Positions 18,051-26,496 of a DNA stretch of 64,000 nucleotides are shown here, in pieces. This DNA is from JBNKFV01 sp050289485 (GTDB lineage: Bacteria > Pseudomonadota > Gammaproteobacteria > Pseudomonadales > Cellvibrionaceae): the NCBI GenBank assembly GCA_050289485.1, contig JBNKFV010000004.1:62001-126000 (forward strand), given 5' to 3'. Positions within the stretch are counted from its first letter, which is position 1. Each line of letters opens with the position of its first letter. The notes under the pieces are model-generated. The model ran no database searches and was not told the origin of the DNA. It saw only the letters and a list, made by a program, of their open reading frames with translations. The translations under genes were made by a program, and so were the position numbers.

Positions 18051-18683
18051 ATGAGCACCACGCAGGCACAAATTGTTACCATGCTGGAACTGCAAGATGG
18101 CATGAATCGGCATGTTAACGCCGATTGGCGGCAGCAGAACTTTGCCTGGTATCGGGCTATATGGATTGAATGTGGGGAGCTGTTGGATCATTACGGCTGG
18201 AAATGGTGGAAAAAACAAACCCCCGACATTGAGCAGGTCACGCTGGAGCTCATTGATATCTGGCATTTTGGTTTGAGTATACGGTTGTTGGAAGACAAGC
18301 CTTTGGATGTATTGGCTACCGAAATAGCCGCACAACTTGAACAGGTGGGCGAGGTTGGTAATTTTTCTGAAGATCTTGAAGCATTCACGGCAGACACGCT
18401 TGTAACCAAAGGTTTTAATGTGGCCAAGTTTGCCACCCTGATGGCGGGAATTGATTTGTCATTTGATGCCTTATTTAAAGGCTATGTGGGCAAAAACGTA
18501 TTGAATTTTTTCCGTCAGGACAACGGCTACAAAGATGGCTCTTATCTTAAAGTGTGGTCTGGCCGCGAAGATAACGAACATTTGGTTGAGGTGTTAGACG
18601 CACTCAATGGCGATGAAGCAGATTTTAAAGACGCTGTTTATCAGGGGCTGGCTGAACGTTATCAACTAGCCAAAAATGGTTGA
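18051..18683 (+). CDS. All-alpha (dimeric, type 2) dUTP diphosphatase
   Basis: 210 residues of the dUTPase_2 family, the MazG-like all-alpha type rather than the usual trimeric Dut. Metal-binding ExxE is Glu40-Cys-Gly-Glu43 (WIECGELLDHYGWKWWK) and the ExxD is Glu66-Leu-Ile-Asp69 in ELIDIWHFGL. The C-terminal KNVLNFFRQDNGYKDGSY and WSGREDNEHL bind the nucleotide in known structures. It hydrolyses dUTP (and dUDP) to dUMP, keeping uracil out of DNA and feeding dTMP synthesis. ATG 18051 has AGGGGATCC upstream. It stands alone. Whether a classical dut is also present cannot be seen from this window. Confidence 0.9.
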   Translation: MSTTQAQIVTMLELQDGMNRHVNADWRQQNFAWYRAIWIECGELLDHYGWKWWKKQTPDIEQVTLELIDIWHFGLSIRLLEDKPLDVLATEIAAQLEQVGEVGNFSEDLEAFTADTLVTKGFNVAKFATLMAGIDLSFDALFKGYVGKNVLNFFRQDNGYKDGSYLKVWSGREDNEHLVEVLDALNGDEADFKDAVYQGLAERYQLAKNG

Positions 18684-18771
18684 ACAATTGGCTAGCTGAA
18701 AAGGCTCTGTCATTTGAAAGATTTGCGGCGTTGATAGGGTGAGCAGGCCCAAAAACAGTATGGGGCCTGGT

Positions 18772-19968
18772 TTACGCTTCAGTGTGAAGTGCAGGCTTGC
18801 CAGCATCGGGTTTATTGTGCGTCCATAGCAGAATACCCGCCATCAATAGCATAGGAATCAGCGCTACCCACATCACACCAGACCACCCGGATATCGCCAT
18901 AATCCAACCAGCCGCTAACGAGCCTACTGCCTGGCAGGTAAAGGAAATTGTGTCGTGTAGGGTTTGAGTTTTTAAGTTCTCACCTTTGCGGTATACCTTG
19001 GTCAATTGTGTAGTGCCGGCTACAAACAGAAAGTTCCAGCCAACCCCCAATGATACTAAGGCAATCCAGAATGCTGTCAGGGTGCTGCTGGCTAGCGCGG
19101 TAGCCAGTGTAACCGCATAGGCTAGCAGGCCGATCATCATCATACGGCGCAGACCAAACCAGCGCACAATTAAATGACTGATCAGTGAAGGCGTAAACAT
19201 GGCTGCGATATGGCATTGAAGAACCCATTTCGTGTCTGCCAGCGAATGCCCGTAAGCGTGATGCATACTTAATGGGGTTGCTGTCATTACGAAAGTCATA
19301 ATAGCAAAGCCCGATGCGCTGCTGCCCACGGCCATAATGAACCCAGGTGTTTTCGCGATCTCACGTAACGATCTGCCTGACGACTGCTTTACGGTTTGCA
19401 CCACTGGGCTAAGCGGCGTAAGGAAAATGACCAGCCCTGCGAGTATTAAGAACAGTGCTGCCAGCCAGTAACCACCCTGATACTCGATGGGCGACAACGC
19501 TGCCCCCCAGATAGCCATTTCTGGCCCGATTACCGCTGAAATGATGCCGTTGCAGAGAAAGAATGATACGGCAGCAGAAGCCTTTGCCGGTGGTACTGCC
19601 TCAATGGCCGCAAAACGTAATTGCTGCACAGACACCAGTGTGAGCCCAATAACGCCATGGCAAAGGCAATAAAGCGCAAAGCTGCGTATTTCAATACTTA
19701 CAGCGGCCAACCAACAGGCTACGGCGGTGATCAGCATCATGCAGCCGATGCCACGGCTACGGCCCAGGTAACGGCTCACAATCGCTGTAGGTGTAACCCC
19801 AAAAGCCATACCTACAACGGTCATGGCTATGGGTAATGTGGCCAGGTCGGGGGCAGGGGCGAGATTGGCCCCTGCTAAACTGCCAATCAGCATTGTGAGC
19901 GGCATGACCGAGAATGCCAGCGTAACGGCCAGCAGAATTAACCAAAGAACAGGTGGTGGAAAGAACAT
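18772..19968 (-). CDS. Major facilitator superfamily transporter
   Basis: 398 residues with about 12 hydrophobic helices. The loop between helices 2 and 3 has the MFS-type TAIVSRYLGRSRGIG, and the central loop (about 200-215, TVKQSSGRSLREIAK) divides two six-helix halves. A FAIMTFVMTATPLSMHHAYG segment in the second half resembles drug or metabolite exporters. No substrate can be named. It lies next to a TauE/SafE permease on the same strand, 69 bases downstream of it. Confidence 0.85.
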   Translation of the reverse strand: MFFPPPVLWLILLAVTLAFSVMPLTMLIGSLAGANLAPAPDLATLPIAMTVVGMAFGVTPTAIVSRYLGRSRGIGCMMLITAVACWLAAVSIEIRSFALYCLCHGVIGLTLVSVQQLRFAAIEAVPPAKASAAVSFFLCNGIISAVIGPEMAIWGAALSPIEYQGGYWLAALFLILAGLVIFLTPLSPVVQTVKQSSGRSLREIAKTPGFIMAVGSSASGFAIMTFVMTATPLSMHHAYGHSLADTKWVLQCHIAAMFTPSLISHLIVRWFGLRRMMMIGLLAYAVTLATALASSTLTAFWIALVSLGVGWNFLFVAGTTQLTKVYRKGENLKTQTLHDTISFTCQAVGSLAAGWIMAISGWSGVMWVALIPMLLMAGILLWTHNKPDAGKPALHTEA

Positions 19969-20037
19969 AAAGGCAGTGTCAGAAAACGATAAAGGGTAAC
20001 CATAACAGGCTGATGCAATGCTGTATGCATAACCGAT

Positions 20038-20826
20038 TTAATTCGAAAACCATAGCGCGTAGGTCGCTTGCCAGATTAAACGCAGCGCCATCAATGTGAG
20101 CAGTATATTCAGGTAACGGCTGAAATGATGGTCGGAGAGTTTACCGAGTAAAATCAAGCCCAGCTTTGTGCCCACTGCGCCCATAATAATCATGCCAGCA
20201 ATCAATGCTAGCCACTGGGTGTATTCAAAACCGGCAACGCCAAAGACAACAATCTTGGCCATGTGCTGAATGCTGAGTGCAGCGGCTACGGTGGCAACGG
20301 TAACAAATCGTTGTGTATACAACCGTTTAAAAAAAGCGGATACCAGAGGGCCTGTAGCGCCAACAAAGAGGGATAAAAATGTGGTGCCAGCGCCCAAAGC
20401 GGCAATGCCTTTGGGCTTAAGTGCACGGCTGGGCAGCGCTGGTCCCCAGCAGAGATAAAGCACAAATACACCAATAATGCATTGAAAAACCGATGGTGGT
20501 AGTTGCACGAGAATAAATGAGCCGGCCAGCACGCCGAGCAATAAACCGGGTGCAAAATAACCAATGGTTGGCCAGTGTATATGGCGCACGGCCATGCTGG
20601 CCCGGCTTAAATTTGAGCCCAACTGGATAGCGCCGTGAATGGGAATAATCGCTAATGGCGGCAGAGTGATCGACAGCGTGGCTAACAGCAGTAAGCCGCC
20701 ACCGGCCCCCAAGCTAGCAGTTATGAGCGACGTAAGGCATGAAAGCAATAACAGACCAGCGGCCAATACAGGTGATACAACATCGGGCAGTAGGTCGGCA
20801 GGTAAAAAGGAAAGAAGGTCATTCAT
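20038..20826 (-). CDS. TauE/SafE-family permease
   Basis: 262 residues, about eight transmembrane helices. GAGGGLLLLATLSITLPPLA, IPIHGAIQLGSN and ALGAGTTFLSLFVGATGPLV are the two inverted half-repeats of the family, which exports or imports organosulfur anions, sulfite or sulfoacetate. Upstream of the MFS gene and likely cotranscribed with it. A second, different TauE/SafE gene lies at 43988. Substrate not determinable. Confidence 0.86.
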   Translation of the reverse strand: MNDLLSFLPADLLPDVVSPVLAAGLLLLSCLTSLITASLGAGGGLLLLATLSITLPPLAIIPIHGAIQLGSNLSRASMAVRHIHWPTIGYFAPGLLLGVLAGSFILVQLPPSVFQCIIGVFVLYLCWGPALPSRALKPKGIAALGAGTTFLSLFVGATGPLVSAFFKRLYTQRFVTVATVAAALSIQHMAKIVVFGVAGFEYTQWLALIAGMIIMGAVGTKLGLILLGKLSDHHFSRYLNILLTLMALRLIWQATYALWFSN

Positions 20827-20908
20827 AGGGTGGCATTATAGCAGCACGGCAGGCGGATAATATTAGGGCCAATAGGCCCTAACCCGCCACCCGTGAAGCA
20901 GCCGTTGG

Positions 20909-21382
20909 TTATGGGTATTCTGCCCAGAGCTGTTTAAAGGCGTCTACACGCTCGGCATTGACACCCATGTCGCCATAACCAACCCGTGAGGCAGAGCGAA
21001 TATGCAGTCGTGGGTGGTCGATACGCAACTCAAGATCATCGACAAAGCCAAACAGGTTTGAGCTGAACGTGGCAGCAATATAGTTATCGTTGGTTGTGAT
21101 ACCGGTGCCGCCCATGTTGGTAATGATGGCGGTGGCCGCGGTGGTAACTTCTTCTGTTGACATGCCGCTTATATCGATAGGGGCTGTGTAATGGCTGGTG
21201 TCGTCGGCATATTCACTGTTAAGGCAATTAGGGGATTCAGGGCAGTGGGTGAGTTTTGCGTCAGTGAACCCAGATGCATTGCCTTTGCGAGAATCCATGC
21301 CTAGTTTTATCAAGCTGCCGGTGAAATAAATAACGGCCATTGCTATCAGAATAACGATGCCCAAGAGAATTTTTTTAATCAT
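20909..21382 (-). CDS. DUF1499 membrane-anchored protein
   Basis: 157 residues with a single N-terminal hydrophobic segment (about 5-27), then a soluble periplasmic domain. CPESPNCLNSEYADD is the DUF1499 signature (CP.SPNCVSS), and IRSASRVGYGDMGVNAERVD near the end matches the family's closing motif. The function is unknown. A perfect palindrome TTAGGGCC-AATA-GGCCCTAA (20863-20882) follows its stop and may protect the mRNA end; it has no T-run. Confidence 0.85.
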   Translation of the reverse strand: MIKKILLGIVILIAMAVIYFTGSLIKLGMDSRKGNASGFTDAKLTHCPESPNCLNSEYADDTSHYTAPIDISGMSTEEVTTAATAIITNMGGTGITTNDNYIAATFSSNLFGFVDDLELRIDHPRLHIRSASRVGYGDMGVNAERVDAFKQLWAEYP

Positions 21383-21687
21383 GTAATGTGCCTATCAAGT
21401 CGTGTGTAGCGTGCTTATCAATAAGATACAACGGTGGATGGTGTGCAACGGGTGTAGTGAAAATATAAGGGATACGGCAATTGTAACGGGCCTGCGAGTT
21501 AATAGTCCGTTAACAATGTTTTAGTAGGACTTGTTTATGCTCAAAATGCCTTGCCTAAAGCGCCTACTGTTGGGGCTGGGCAACAAACAGGTTTCCAGTA
21601 GTCTGTTCCAATTAGTGTGAACAGGCCCTAGTAAAAGAGACGTGAAAAAGTGATATGTTTTAACAGGCAAGCCTGAGGGTTTGCCTG
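21383..21687. other. Intergenic region with repeat and hairpins
   Basis: 305 bases without a gene. Contents: a TAACGG/CCGTTA inverted repeat (about 21482-21509) whose inner part AGTTAATAGTC resembles the tail of the TTAATA palindromic repeats; a copy of the 22-nt dispersed repeat (21608-21629); and an 11-bp hairpin TTAACAGGCAA/TTGCCTGTTAA (about 21660-21691) that overlaps the stop of the Dabb gene and lacks a T-run. Confidence 0.6.
21608..21629 (-). repeat. Copy 2 of the 20-22 nt dispersed repeat
   Basis: The reverse strand reads AGGGCCTGTTCACACTAATT then GG, differing from the copy at 17879 only at the central base and the end. Confidence 0.75.
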
Positions 21688-21978
21688 TTAAGCATGAAAA
21701 TCAATGGCGCCAATATCGGCAACATAGGCATCGTTAAACTGCATGACAGCAACATGTGCCGGATGTTTTTGGTAATGGCGCAGTGCATCCACACTCTCAA
21801 ATTGCATGATTAACAGTAAGTCCCAGCTGCGGCCCTCGTGCAGTTCGTCTTTGCCAATAGACAAGCTTTTGATCGTGTCTATTACGTCGGGCAGGGCCAG
21901 CATTTTTTCACAAAACGTGTTGATATGTTCTGCTGACGTACCGGGTTGGTACTTCAGCAAAATATAGTGATGGAGCAT
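21688..21978 (-). CDS. Dabb (stress-responsive A/B barrel) domain protein
   Basis: 96 residues. LHHYILLKYQPGTSAEHINT with the later WDLLLIMQFESVDALRHYQK and HPAHVA is the dimeric alpha-beta barrel of the Dabb family. Single-domain members often serve with oxygenases or polyketide cyclases as small cofactor-free enzymes. The start codon abuts the stop of the upstream monooxygenase (21979), so the two form one translational unit and probably one pathway. Confidence 0.88.
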   Translation of the reverse strand: MLHHYILLKYQPGTSAEHINTFCEKMLALPDVIDTIKSLSIGKDELHEGRSWDLLLIMQFESVDALRHYQKHPAHVAVMQFNDAYVADIGAIDFHA

Positions 21979-23292
21979 TTATTCCTCGCTTAGCGTTACC
22001 CTTGCGTCGGGCAGAATAGTGGGCGGCGCATCATTTAATTTTTCGATGGCATAGCCTGCTGCCATTTTATAATTGCTCATCACCTCTTCACGCTCAGTCG
22101 CAGGAAAAACACTCTCAATATCGTCAAACACACCGCCACAACGCTCGTCGAGAATATTAAGCAGCCTGAATGGGCCAGCACCGCGGTTGCGTAGCACCAC
22201 TTCGGAAATTTCCGGGCACATTTTACGGTCGTAAGCTTGAATAGCGTTTACGTTAAACCCGTGCTTAACGAAGCTTGCACCCAGCACGCGAGCATCGACA
22301 ATGGCCTGGCTCGCACCGTTGGAACCGGTTGGGTACATTACATGGGCGGCATCGCCCATGAGTACCACATTGCCGTCAACCCAAGTGGGTATTGGGTCTC
22401 TGTCTACCATTGGGTATTCATAAACTTCGGTTGCATCGCGAATCAGGGCAGGAACATCCATCCAATCGAAATCCCAATCGTCGAAATGGTGAATAAAGTG
22501 GTTCAGCTCGACCTTCTTGTTCCAGTCGCCATCACCCCAGCCATTGACATTGTCGAAGGTGACTTCGGCAATCCAGTTGATGGTTGCGAGGCCGGTTTCG
22601 GGGTCTGCCGGTGAAATAGGGTAAAACACAATGCGATGGTGATGGGTACCTAAGCCAATAAATGAGGCTTCTGTGCGCATGGGCTTACCTGGGCTGGTGC
22701 CACGCCACATCACGGCGCCACCCCAGTGAATAGGCGGCTGGTCTGGATGCATTTGGGCTCGAATGGCTGAATGAAGGCCATCTGCACCTACCAGAAAGGC
22801 CCCATGCATCTCAAACTGTTGGCCATCACGGGTACTTACCATGGCTGTTACACCGCTACCATCGGCATGGTTGCGATAGCCGGTTACTTTGTGACCTGTA
22901 AGAATCGCTTCCGGGCCCATTTTGGCCACCACTTCGCGATACAGAAGCATTTGCAGCTCACCCCGATGCACGGAGTACTGGGGCCATTTATACCCGGCCT
23001 CTACGCCTCTGGGTTCTGAGTAAACGTCTTTGCCATTCAGGCCCACCAGGGCCCACTCTTTGGTTTTCAGGCCAATCGTATCGAGTTGGTCATCTCCTAT
23101 ACCCATCTCATACAATTCGCGCACCGCATTGGGTTGCAGGTTAATCCCAACCCCAAGTGGTTTCAGTTCTGGTACCGATTCGAGTACCACGCAGGGTATG
23201 CCAATCTGGTGAAAGGTAAGGGCCATCGATAGCCCGCCAATGCCGCCACCAGCAATAATAACCGGGGCCTTAGGAGTAGTTTGTGTTGTCAT
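21979..23292 (-). CDS. FAD-dependent aromatic monooxygenase, PhzS-like
   Basis: 437 residues, group A flavoprotein hydroxylase. N-terminal GGGIGGLSMALTF binds FAD; GADGLHSAIRAQM is the DG motif touching FAD and NADPH; VVLMGDAAHVMYPTGSNGAS is the GD motif. From memory, YSEPRGVEAG, YSVHRGELQMLL, VMWRG and EYPMVDRDPIPTW are shared with PhzS, the phenazine hydroxylase that completes pyocyanin. No other phenazine genes are visible, so the real substrate is probably another aromatic acid. Cotranscribed with the Dabb protein. Confidence 0.85.
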   Translation of the reverse strand: MTTQTTPKAPVIIAGGGIGGLSMALTFHQIGIPCVVLESVPELKPLGVGINLQPNAVRELYEMGIGDDQLDTIGLKTKEWALVGLNGKDVYSEPRGVEAGYKWPQYSVHRGELQMLLYREVVAKMGPEAILTGHKVTGYRNHADGSGVTAMVSTRDGQQFEMHGAFLVGADGLHSAIRAQMHPDQPPIHWGGAVMWRGTSPGKPMRTEASFIGLGTHHHRIVFYPISPADPETGLATINWIAEVTFDNVNGWGDGDWNKKVELNHFIHHFDDWDFDWMDVPALIRDATEVYEYPMVDRDPIPTWVDGNVVLMGDAAHVMYPTGSNGASQAIVDARVLGASFVKHGFNVNAIQAYDRKMCPEISEVVLRNRGAGPFRLLNILDERCGGVFDDIESVFPATEREEVMSNYKMAAGYAIEKLNDAPPTILPDARVTLSEE

Positions 23293-23428
23293 ATCGTGTT
23301 GATCGTTTGGTCTGTTTTGCCGCAGGCGCTAGAGGGCCTGCCCATATTATGTGAGGCCGAAGAATAGTCGAATGTAGCTGATTAGTCGAGTTTGCCGCCA
23401 TAGAAGGTGGGGTGCAGGGCCCACATTC

Positions 23429-24250
23429 TCAACTGAGCGCCTTTAGATGAATAAAGTCAGATAGCGTGCTCCAGACTTCCTGCTGGGCTTGCAGGCGAAA
23501 CGATTTGGTAGAATCTTGTACCAGCCGGAAAAGGTCGCTGCCAATTTTGGTAAACCGTTGGGTATAAAATCCGGTATGGCTGCTGTTATAACCGGATTCG
23601 TTGTTAACATGTTGCAGTTGCTCATCGTAGTAAAATTCAAATCCGTTTTTCAACGGAACGAGCTCCTCGCGAATGAGCCCGGCAGACATACAGTGTGAGA
23701 GCAGGCGCCCTTCAAAAAACAGTTGGTCTTTATGATGATGGCTTGCCGCACTGCGAAACAAAAATGGATGACCGCTTTTATTGACAAATGCCGATACGGC
23801 CACTTTCTTGAAGGCTTTTACTTCCCAGCTGTCGAGGCTGTGTAAAAATTTCAGGGAGCACTTGGAGATACTGCCGGGCTTTTGCAGCTCTTGCAGCATT
23901 GCATTGGCCCATAGAATTTGCATTTGGGCATCGCTCACATCCAGTACAAAGCTGAAAAACAAAGAGGCCCAGTCGCGATCAACAATTTGTGCGGTGATGT
24001 CGCCAGCGCATTTCTTGGCCACCTGGCCAAGAATTTCTTCGAGATTAAGTTGCCGTTGTAGCTCGCAATGGCGCAAACGTAAATGCGCGCGCTGCAACAG
24101 CGACCCGCTAGAGTGGGCATTTATGCCGTTGGTATCTGCCGACTCAATAATCCCGTGTGGTAAATACAAAGCTCCCAGATTTTGGGTGCAGAGTGTTGTA
24201 AGTTTGACGCGAGCCGATATCTGATTGAGTGTGTTTTCTTCCTGAAACAT
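23429..24250 (-). CDS. TIGR03899/DUF2806-like protein of unknown function
   Basis: 273 residues, soluble, no signal peptide. The middle part (VDRDWASLFFSFVLDVSD, QILWANAMLQELQKPGS, LDSWEVKAFKKVA) matches my recollection of the DUF2806/TIGR03899 family: an acidic tract, W-A-x-x-x-x-E, P-G-S and a late F. Members occur in marine gammaproteobacteria without an assigned role. It starts at ATG 24250 without a clear operon partner; the 295 bases between it and regA hold nothing notable. Confidence 0.6.
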   Translation of the reverse strand: MFQEENTLNQISARVKLTTLCTQNLGALYLPHGIIESADTNGINAHSSGSLLQRAHLRLRHCELQRQLNLEEILGQVAKKCAGDITAQIVDRDWASLFFSFVLDVSDAQMQILWANAMLQELQKPGSISKCSLKFLHSLDSWEVKAFKKVAVSAFVNKSGHPFLFRSAASHHHKDQLFFEGRLLSHCMSAGLIREELVPLKNGFEFYYDEQLQHVNNESGYNSSHTGFYTQRFTKIGSDLFRLVQDSTKSFRLQAQQEVWSTLSDFIHLKALS

Positions 24251-24545
24251 GGGGTTGCCCTAATGTTACCGGTGAGACTTATTATTGTGAGTGGTATTTT
24301 AAAAGGCTCGCAAAGGCTTGTCGTTATTTGGCGGATCAATGACAGAGGGTGGCGTTAGTTCTGTGAAGTAGCGCACAAAAGTGTGTGGCCTGCCAGTAGT
24401 GTGAAGAGAGCGTAAATGTGGCCACTTAAAAAAGAATACCTAAAAATATCAATGGGTTGAGGTTGCGAACTTAAAGCTGTTTAATACATTTTTCAGCTAA
24501 CTCTCTGTGATTGAGTGTGGGCCAAAATAAGGCGACAAAAGGTCA

Positions 24546-25088
24546 TTACTGTTTAACGGGGCGTTTGTTCAATTTGCGTTGCAGGGTGCGGCGATGCATG
24601 CCCAGCGTTCGGGCAGTTGCCGATATGTTACCTTGGTGATCGCTTAGAACCCGCTGGATGTGTTCCCACTCAAGCCTTTCTACAGAGGGTGTAGTAAAGT
24701 TTGCCAGCGAACCGTCGTGTTCGATATGGGTTTCTTGGTCAACAAGCGCGGCCAGTATTTCCTCCGCACTCGCAGGTTTACTGAGATAGTTGGTTGCGCC
24801 CAGCTTAATGGCGGTAACAGCAGTTGCAATACTGCTGTAGCCGGTGAGCATGACAATCTTCACGTGTGGCTGTAGTGCCAGTAGCGCTGGAATAAGCTGA
24901 AGCCCTGAGCTTTCAGCCAGCTTGAGGTCGACAATTGCATAATGAATAGCATGTTCCTGTGCGTATGTTTCTGCTTGCTTTAGTGTAGTGGCACAGTAGC
25001 AGCTAAACTCGCGCCGTTCGAAAGCACGGCACAGCATTCGGTTTAAGGTTTCGTCGTCATCAACAATCAGTAATCTTTGTTGCGTCAT
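24546..25088 (-). CDS. Redox response regulator RegA/PrrA/RoxR
   Basis: 180 residues. The receiver domain has the acidic pair in LLIVDDDETL, the phosphoacceptor Asp54 in AIVDLKL, Thr in MLTGYSS and Lys in YLSKPAS. The C-terminal effector is a Fis-type HTH, NISATARTLGMHRRTLQRKL, nearly invariant in RegA/PrrA/ActR/RoxR. This family controls respiration, nitrogen and energy genes with redox state. Overlaps the sensor kinase gene by four bases. It lies downstream of the metal-uptake genes, and a matching site is present before the TonB receptor. Confidence 0.92.
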   Translation of the reverse strand: MTQQRLLIVDDDETLNRMLCRAFERREFSCYCATTLKQAETYAQEHAIHYAIVDLKLAESSGLQLIPALLALQPHVKIVMLTGYSSIATAVTAIKLGATNYLSKPASAEEILAALVDQETHIEHDGSLANFTTPSVERLEWEHIQRVLSDHQGNISATARTLGMHRRTLQRKLNKRPVKQ

Positions 25089-26386
25089 TGTTTTGATGTG
25101 TCCATTGCGACCGTCTGGAGTGGCAAGCTGATAGCCAATGTGGTGCCTTTCTCGCCATTCTGAACAACTTCTATCGTACCGCCATAACGTGCAATCGTGG
25201 CATTACTTAAAAACAGCCCCAAGCCAAGGCCTTCTTCTTTGCTGGTGTAAAATGCCTGGCTGTAATGTTCAAAACGATGTGCCGGCAAGCCATGACCATC
25301 ATCTCTAATGACAATGTTCAACGCTTTTTCGTCCCAGGTGAAAGCGATGTCAACCAAGTGTTCACAGGCATCAGCGGCGTTGTTGAGCAGGTTCATAACT
25401 GCCTGCTCAATCGTGCTATGCAAACAGACAGTTGTTTGGGGGGCGGTATTCTGCAGAGTAATTTTGGCGTTAACGTCGGGGCGCAGTACTTGCCAGTGCT
25501 CAATAAGTTGCTGGCAATACACATGAGCCCTTAGGGTTTCTGGGGTGTTATTGTGCTTTTCCGCTTGAGAGGTCAGTTTTTTTAATGTGCGACTGCAGAG
25601 ATTAACCTGTTGCTGTAACGTGTGTAGATCATCTTGTAGGCCTTTTTCTTGGTCATGTTCAAAGAGCATTTCGTCGGCAAGTAATTTAATGGTATTTAAC
25701 GGCGTACCCAACTCGTGGGCTGTGCCTGCTGCTAAGGTGGCGACTGCTAACAGTTGCTCGTTATGTAAGGTTTCTTCACGGTGCTGATTAATTAATTGTT
25801 GTTGTTGGTTGAGTGCATGGGCCATACGGGTAACAAAATAGCTGATCAGGCTTACACTGAGTATAAAGTTGAACCACATCCCCAAAATATGTGCGTTCCC
25901 CCCGTGATTGCCTGTCAGGTGATGAGCATCTGGCTCCAGTGCCGGTACGGGTAGGTAATAGAATAGCAGCATGCTGTACAGTGCAATACACAGCGTCGCG
26001 ATTACCACCGTATAACGCCATGGCAGGGTGACCATACTAATGGTCACCGGAACGAGATAATAAGAAATGAAAGGATTGGTGGCGCCGCCACAGGCGTAAA
26101 AAATTACGCTGACAAGAAGAATGTCACTCAGAATATGCGCAAAAAATTCTAGCGGGCTAACTTCCTGATGAGCATGTAGTCGTAATGTGGTCACGATGTT
26201 AATGCTGGCAAAAACAGCCGCAGCCGCCCATAAGAATGTGTACGGCAGGGCAACGTGAAGATACTGCTTACTAATCACCGTGCCAATGAGTAACGCGCCT
26301 ACAAGTAGCCAGCGCATTCTAATTAAAAGGCTAAGGTTTTGCCTGGCAGCGGTGATTGATGGCATGGTAGGTTGCTGTATAAACAT
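25085..26386 (-). CDS. Redox sensor histidine kinase RegB/PrrB/RoxS
   Basis: 433 residues with six predicted transmembrane helices. GGATNPF (100-106) is the quinone-sensing heptapeptide of RegB. The H-box GTAHELGTPLN has His224. Cys264 in VNLCSRTLKKL sits where RegB has its redox-active Cys265. The ATPase part shows NLLNNAADAC, RDDGHGLP and GLGLGLF. It senses ubiquinone pool and redox state and phosphorylates RegA. Both known sensing elements are intact, so it is probably a working sensor. 110 bases separate it from the TonB receptor gene upstream. Confidence 0.93.
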   Translation of the reverse strand: MFIQQPTMPSITAARQNLSLLIRMRWLLVGALLIGTVISKQYLHVALPYTFLWAAAAVFASINIVTTLRLHAHQEVSPLEFFAHILSDILLVSVIFYACGGATNPFISYYLVPVTISMVTLPWRYTVVIATLCIALYSMLLFYYLPVPALEPDAHHLTGNHGGNAHILGMWFNFILSVSLISYFVTRMAHALNQQQQLINQHREETLHNEQLLAVATLAAGTAHELGTPLNTIKLLADEMLFEHDQEKGLQDDLHTLQQQVNLCSRTLKKLTSQAEKHNNTPETLRAHVYCQQLIEHWQVLRPDVNAKITLQNTAPQTTVCLHSTIEQAVMNLLNNAADACEHLVDIAFTWDEKALNIVIRDDGHGLPAHRFEHYSQAFYTSKEEGLGLGLFLSNATIARYGGTIEVVQNGEKGTTLAISLPLQTVAMDTSKQ

Positions 26387-26421
26387 GGGTCCAGTTTGTT
26401 AGCTTAATGACGTGCGTCAAC

Positions 26422-26457
26422 TATTAACCCGGCAATAATTGTTGCCGGGTTAATAAG
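26422..26457. repeat. Perfect 14-bp palindrome, TTAATA repeat family
   Basis: TATTAACCCGGCAA (26422-26435), a 6-base loop, TTGCCGGGTTAATA (26442-26455). It lies between the TonB receptor and regB genes, with no T-run on either side, so it is not a normal terminator. A diverged 36-nt copy is at 36562-36597 (28 of 36 identical), and the GCCGGGTTAATAGT tail, read on the reverse strand here, recurs at 36722-36735. Confidence 0.8.
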
Positions 26458-26496
26458 CCCAACAGTATAACAGCCGTACTGGCCAGGGGTGTAGAT

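Noticed and set aside
20863..20882. TTAGGGCC-AATA-GGCCCTAA as a copy of the dispersed repeat
   Set aside because: It shares only AGGGCC with the repeat and is a self-contained palindrome.
21979..23292. Evidence for a phenazine biosynthesis cluster
   Set aside because: No phzA-G, phzM or related genes in the window; only the hydroxylase resembles PhzS.
26422..26457. Palindrome as terminator of the TonB receptor gene
   Set aside because: No T-run on the reverse strand; related sequence elsewhere points to a repeat.
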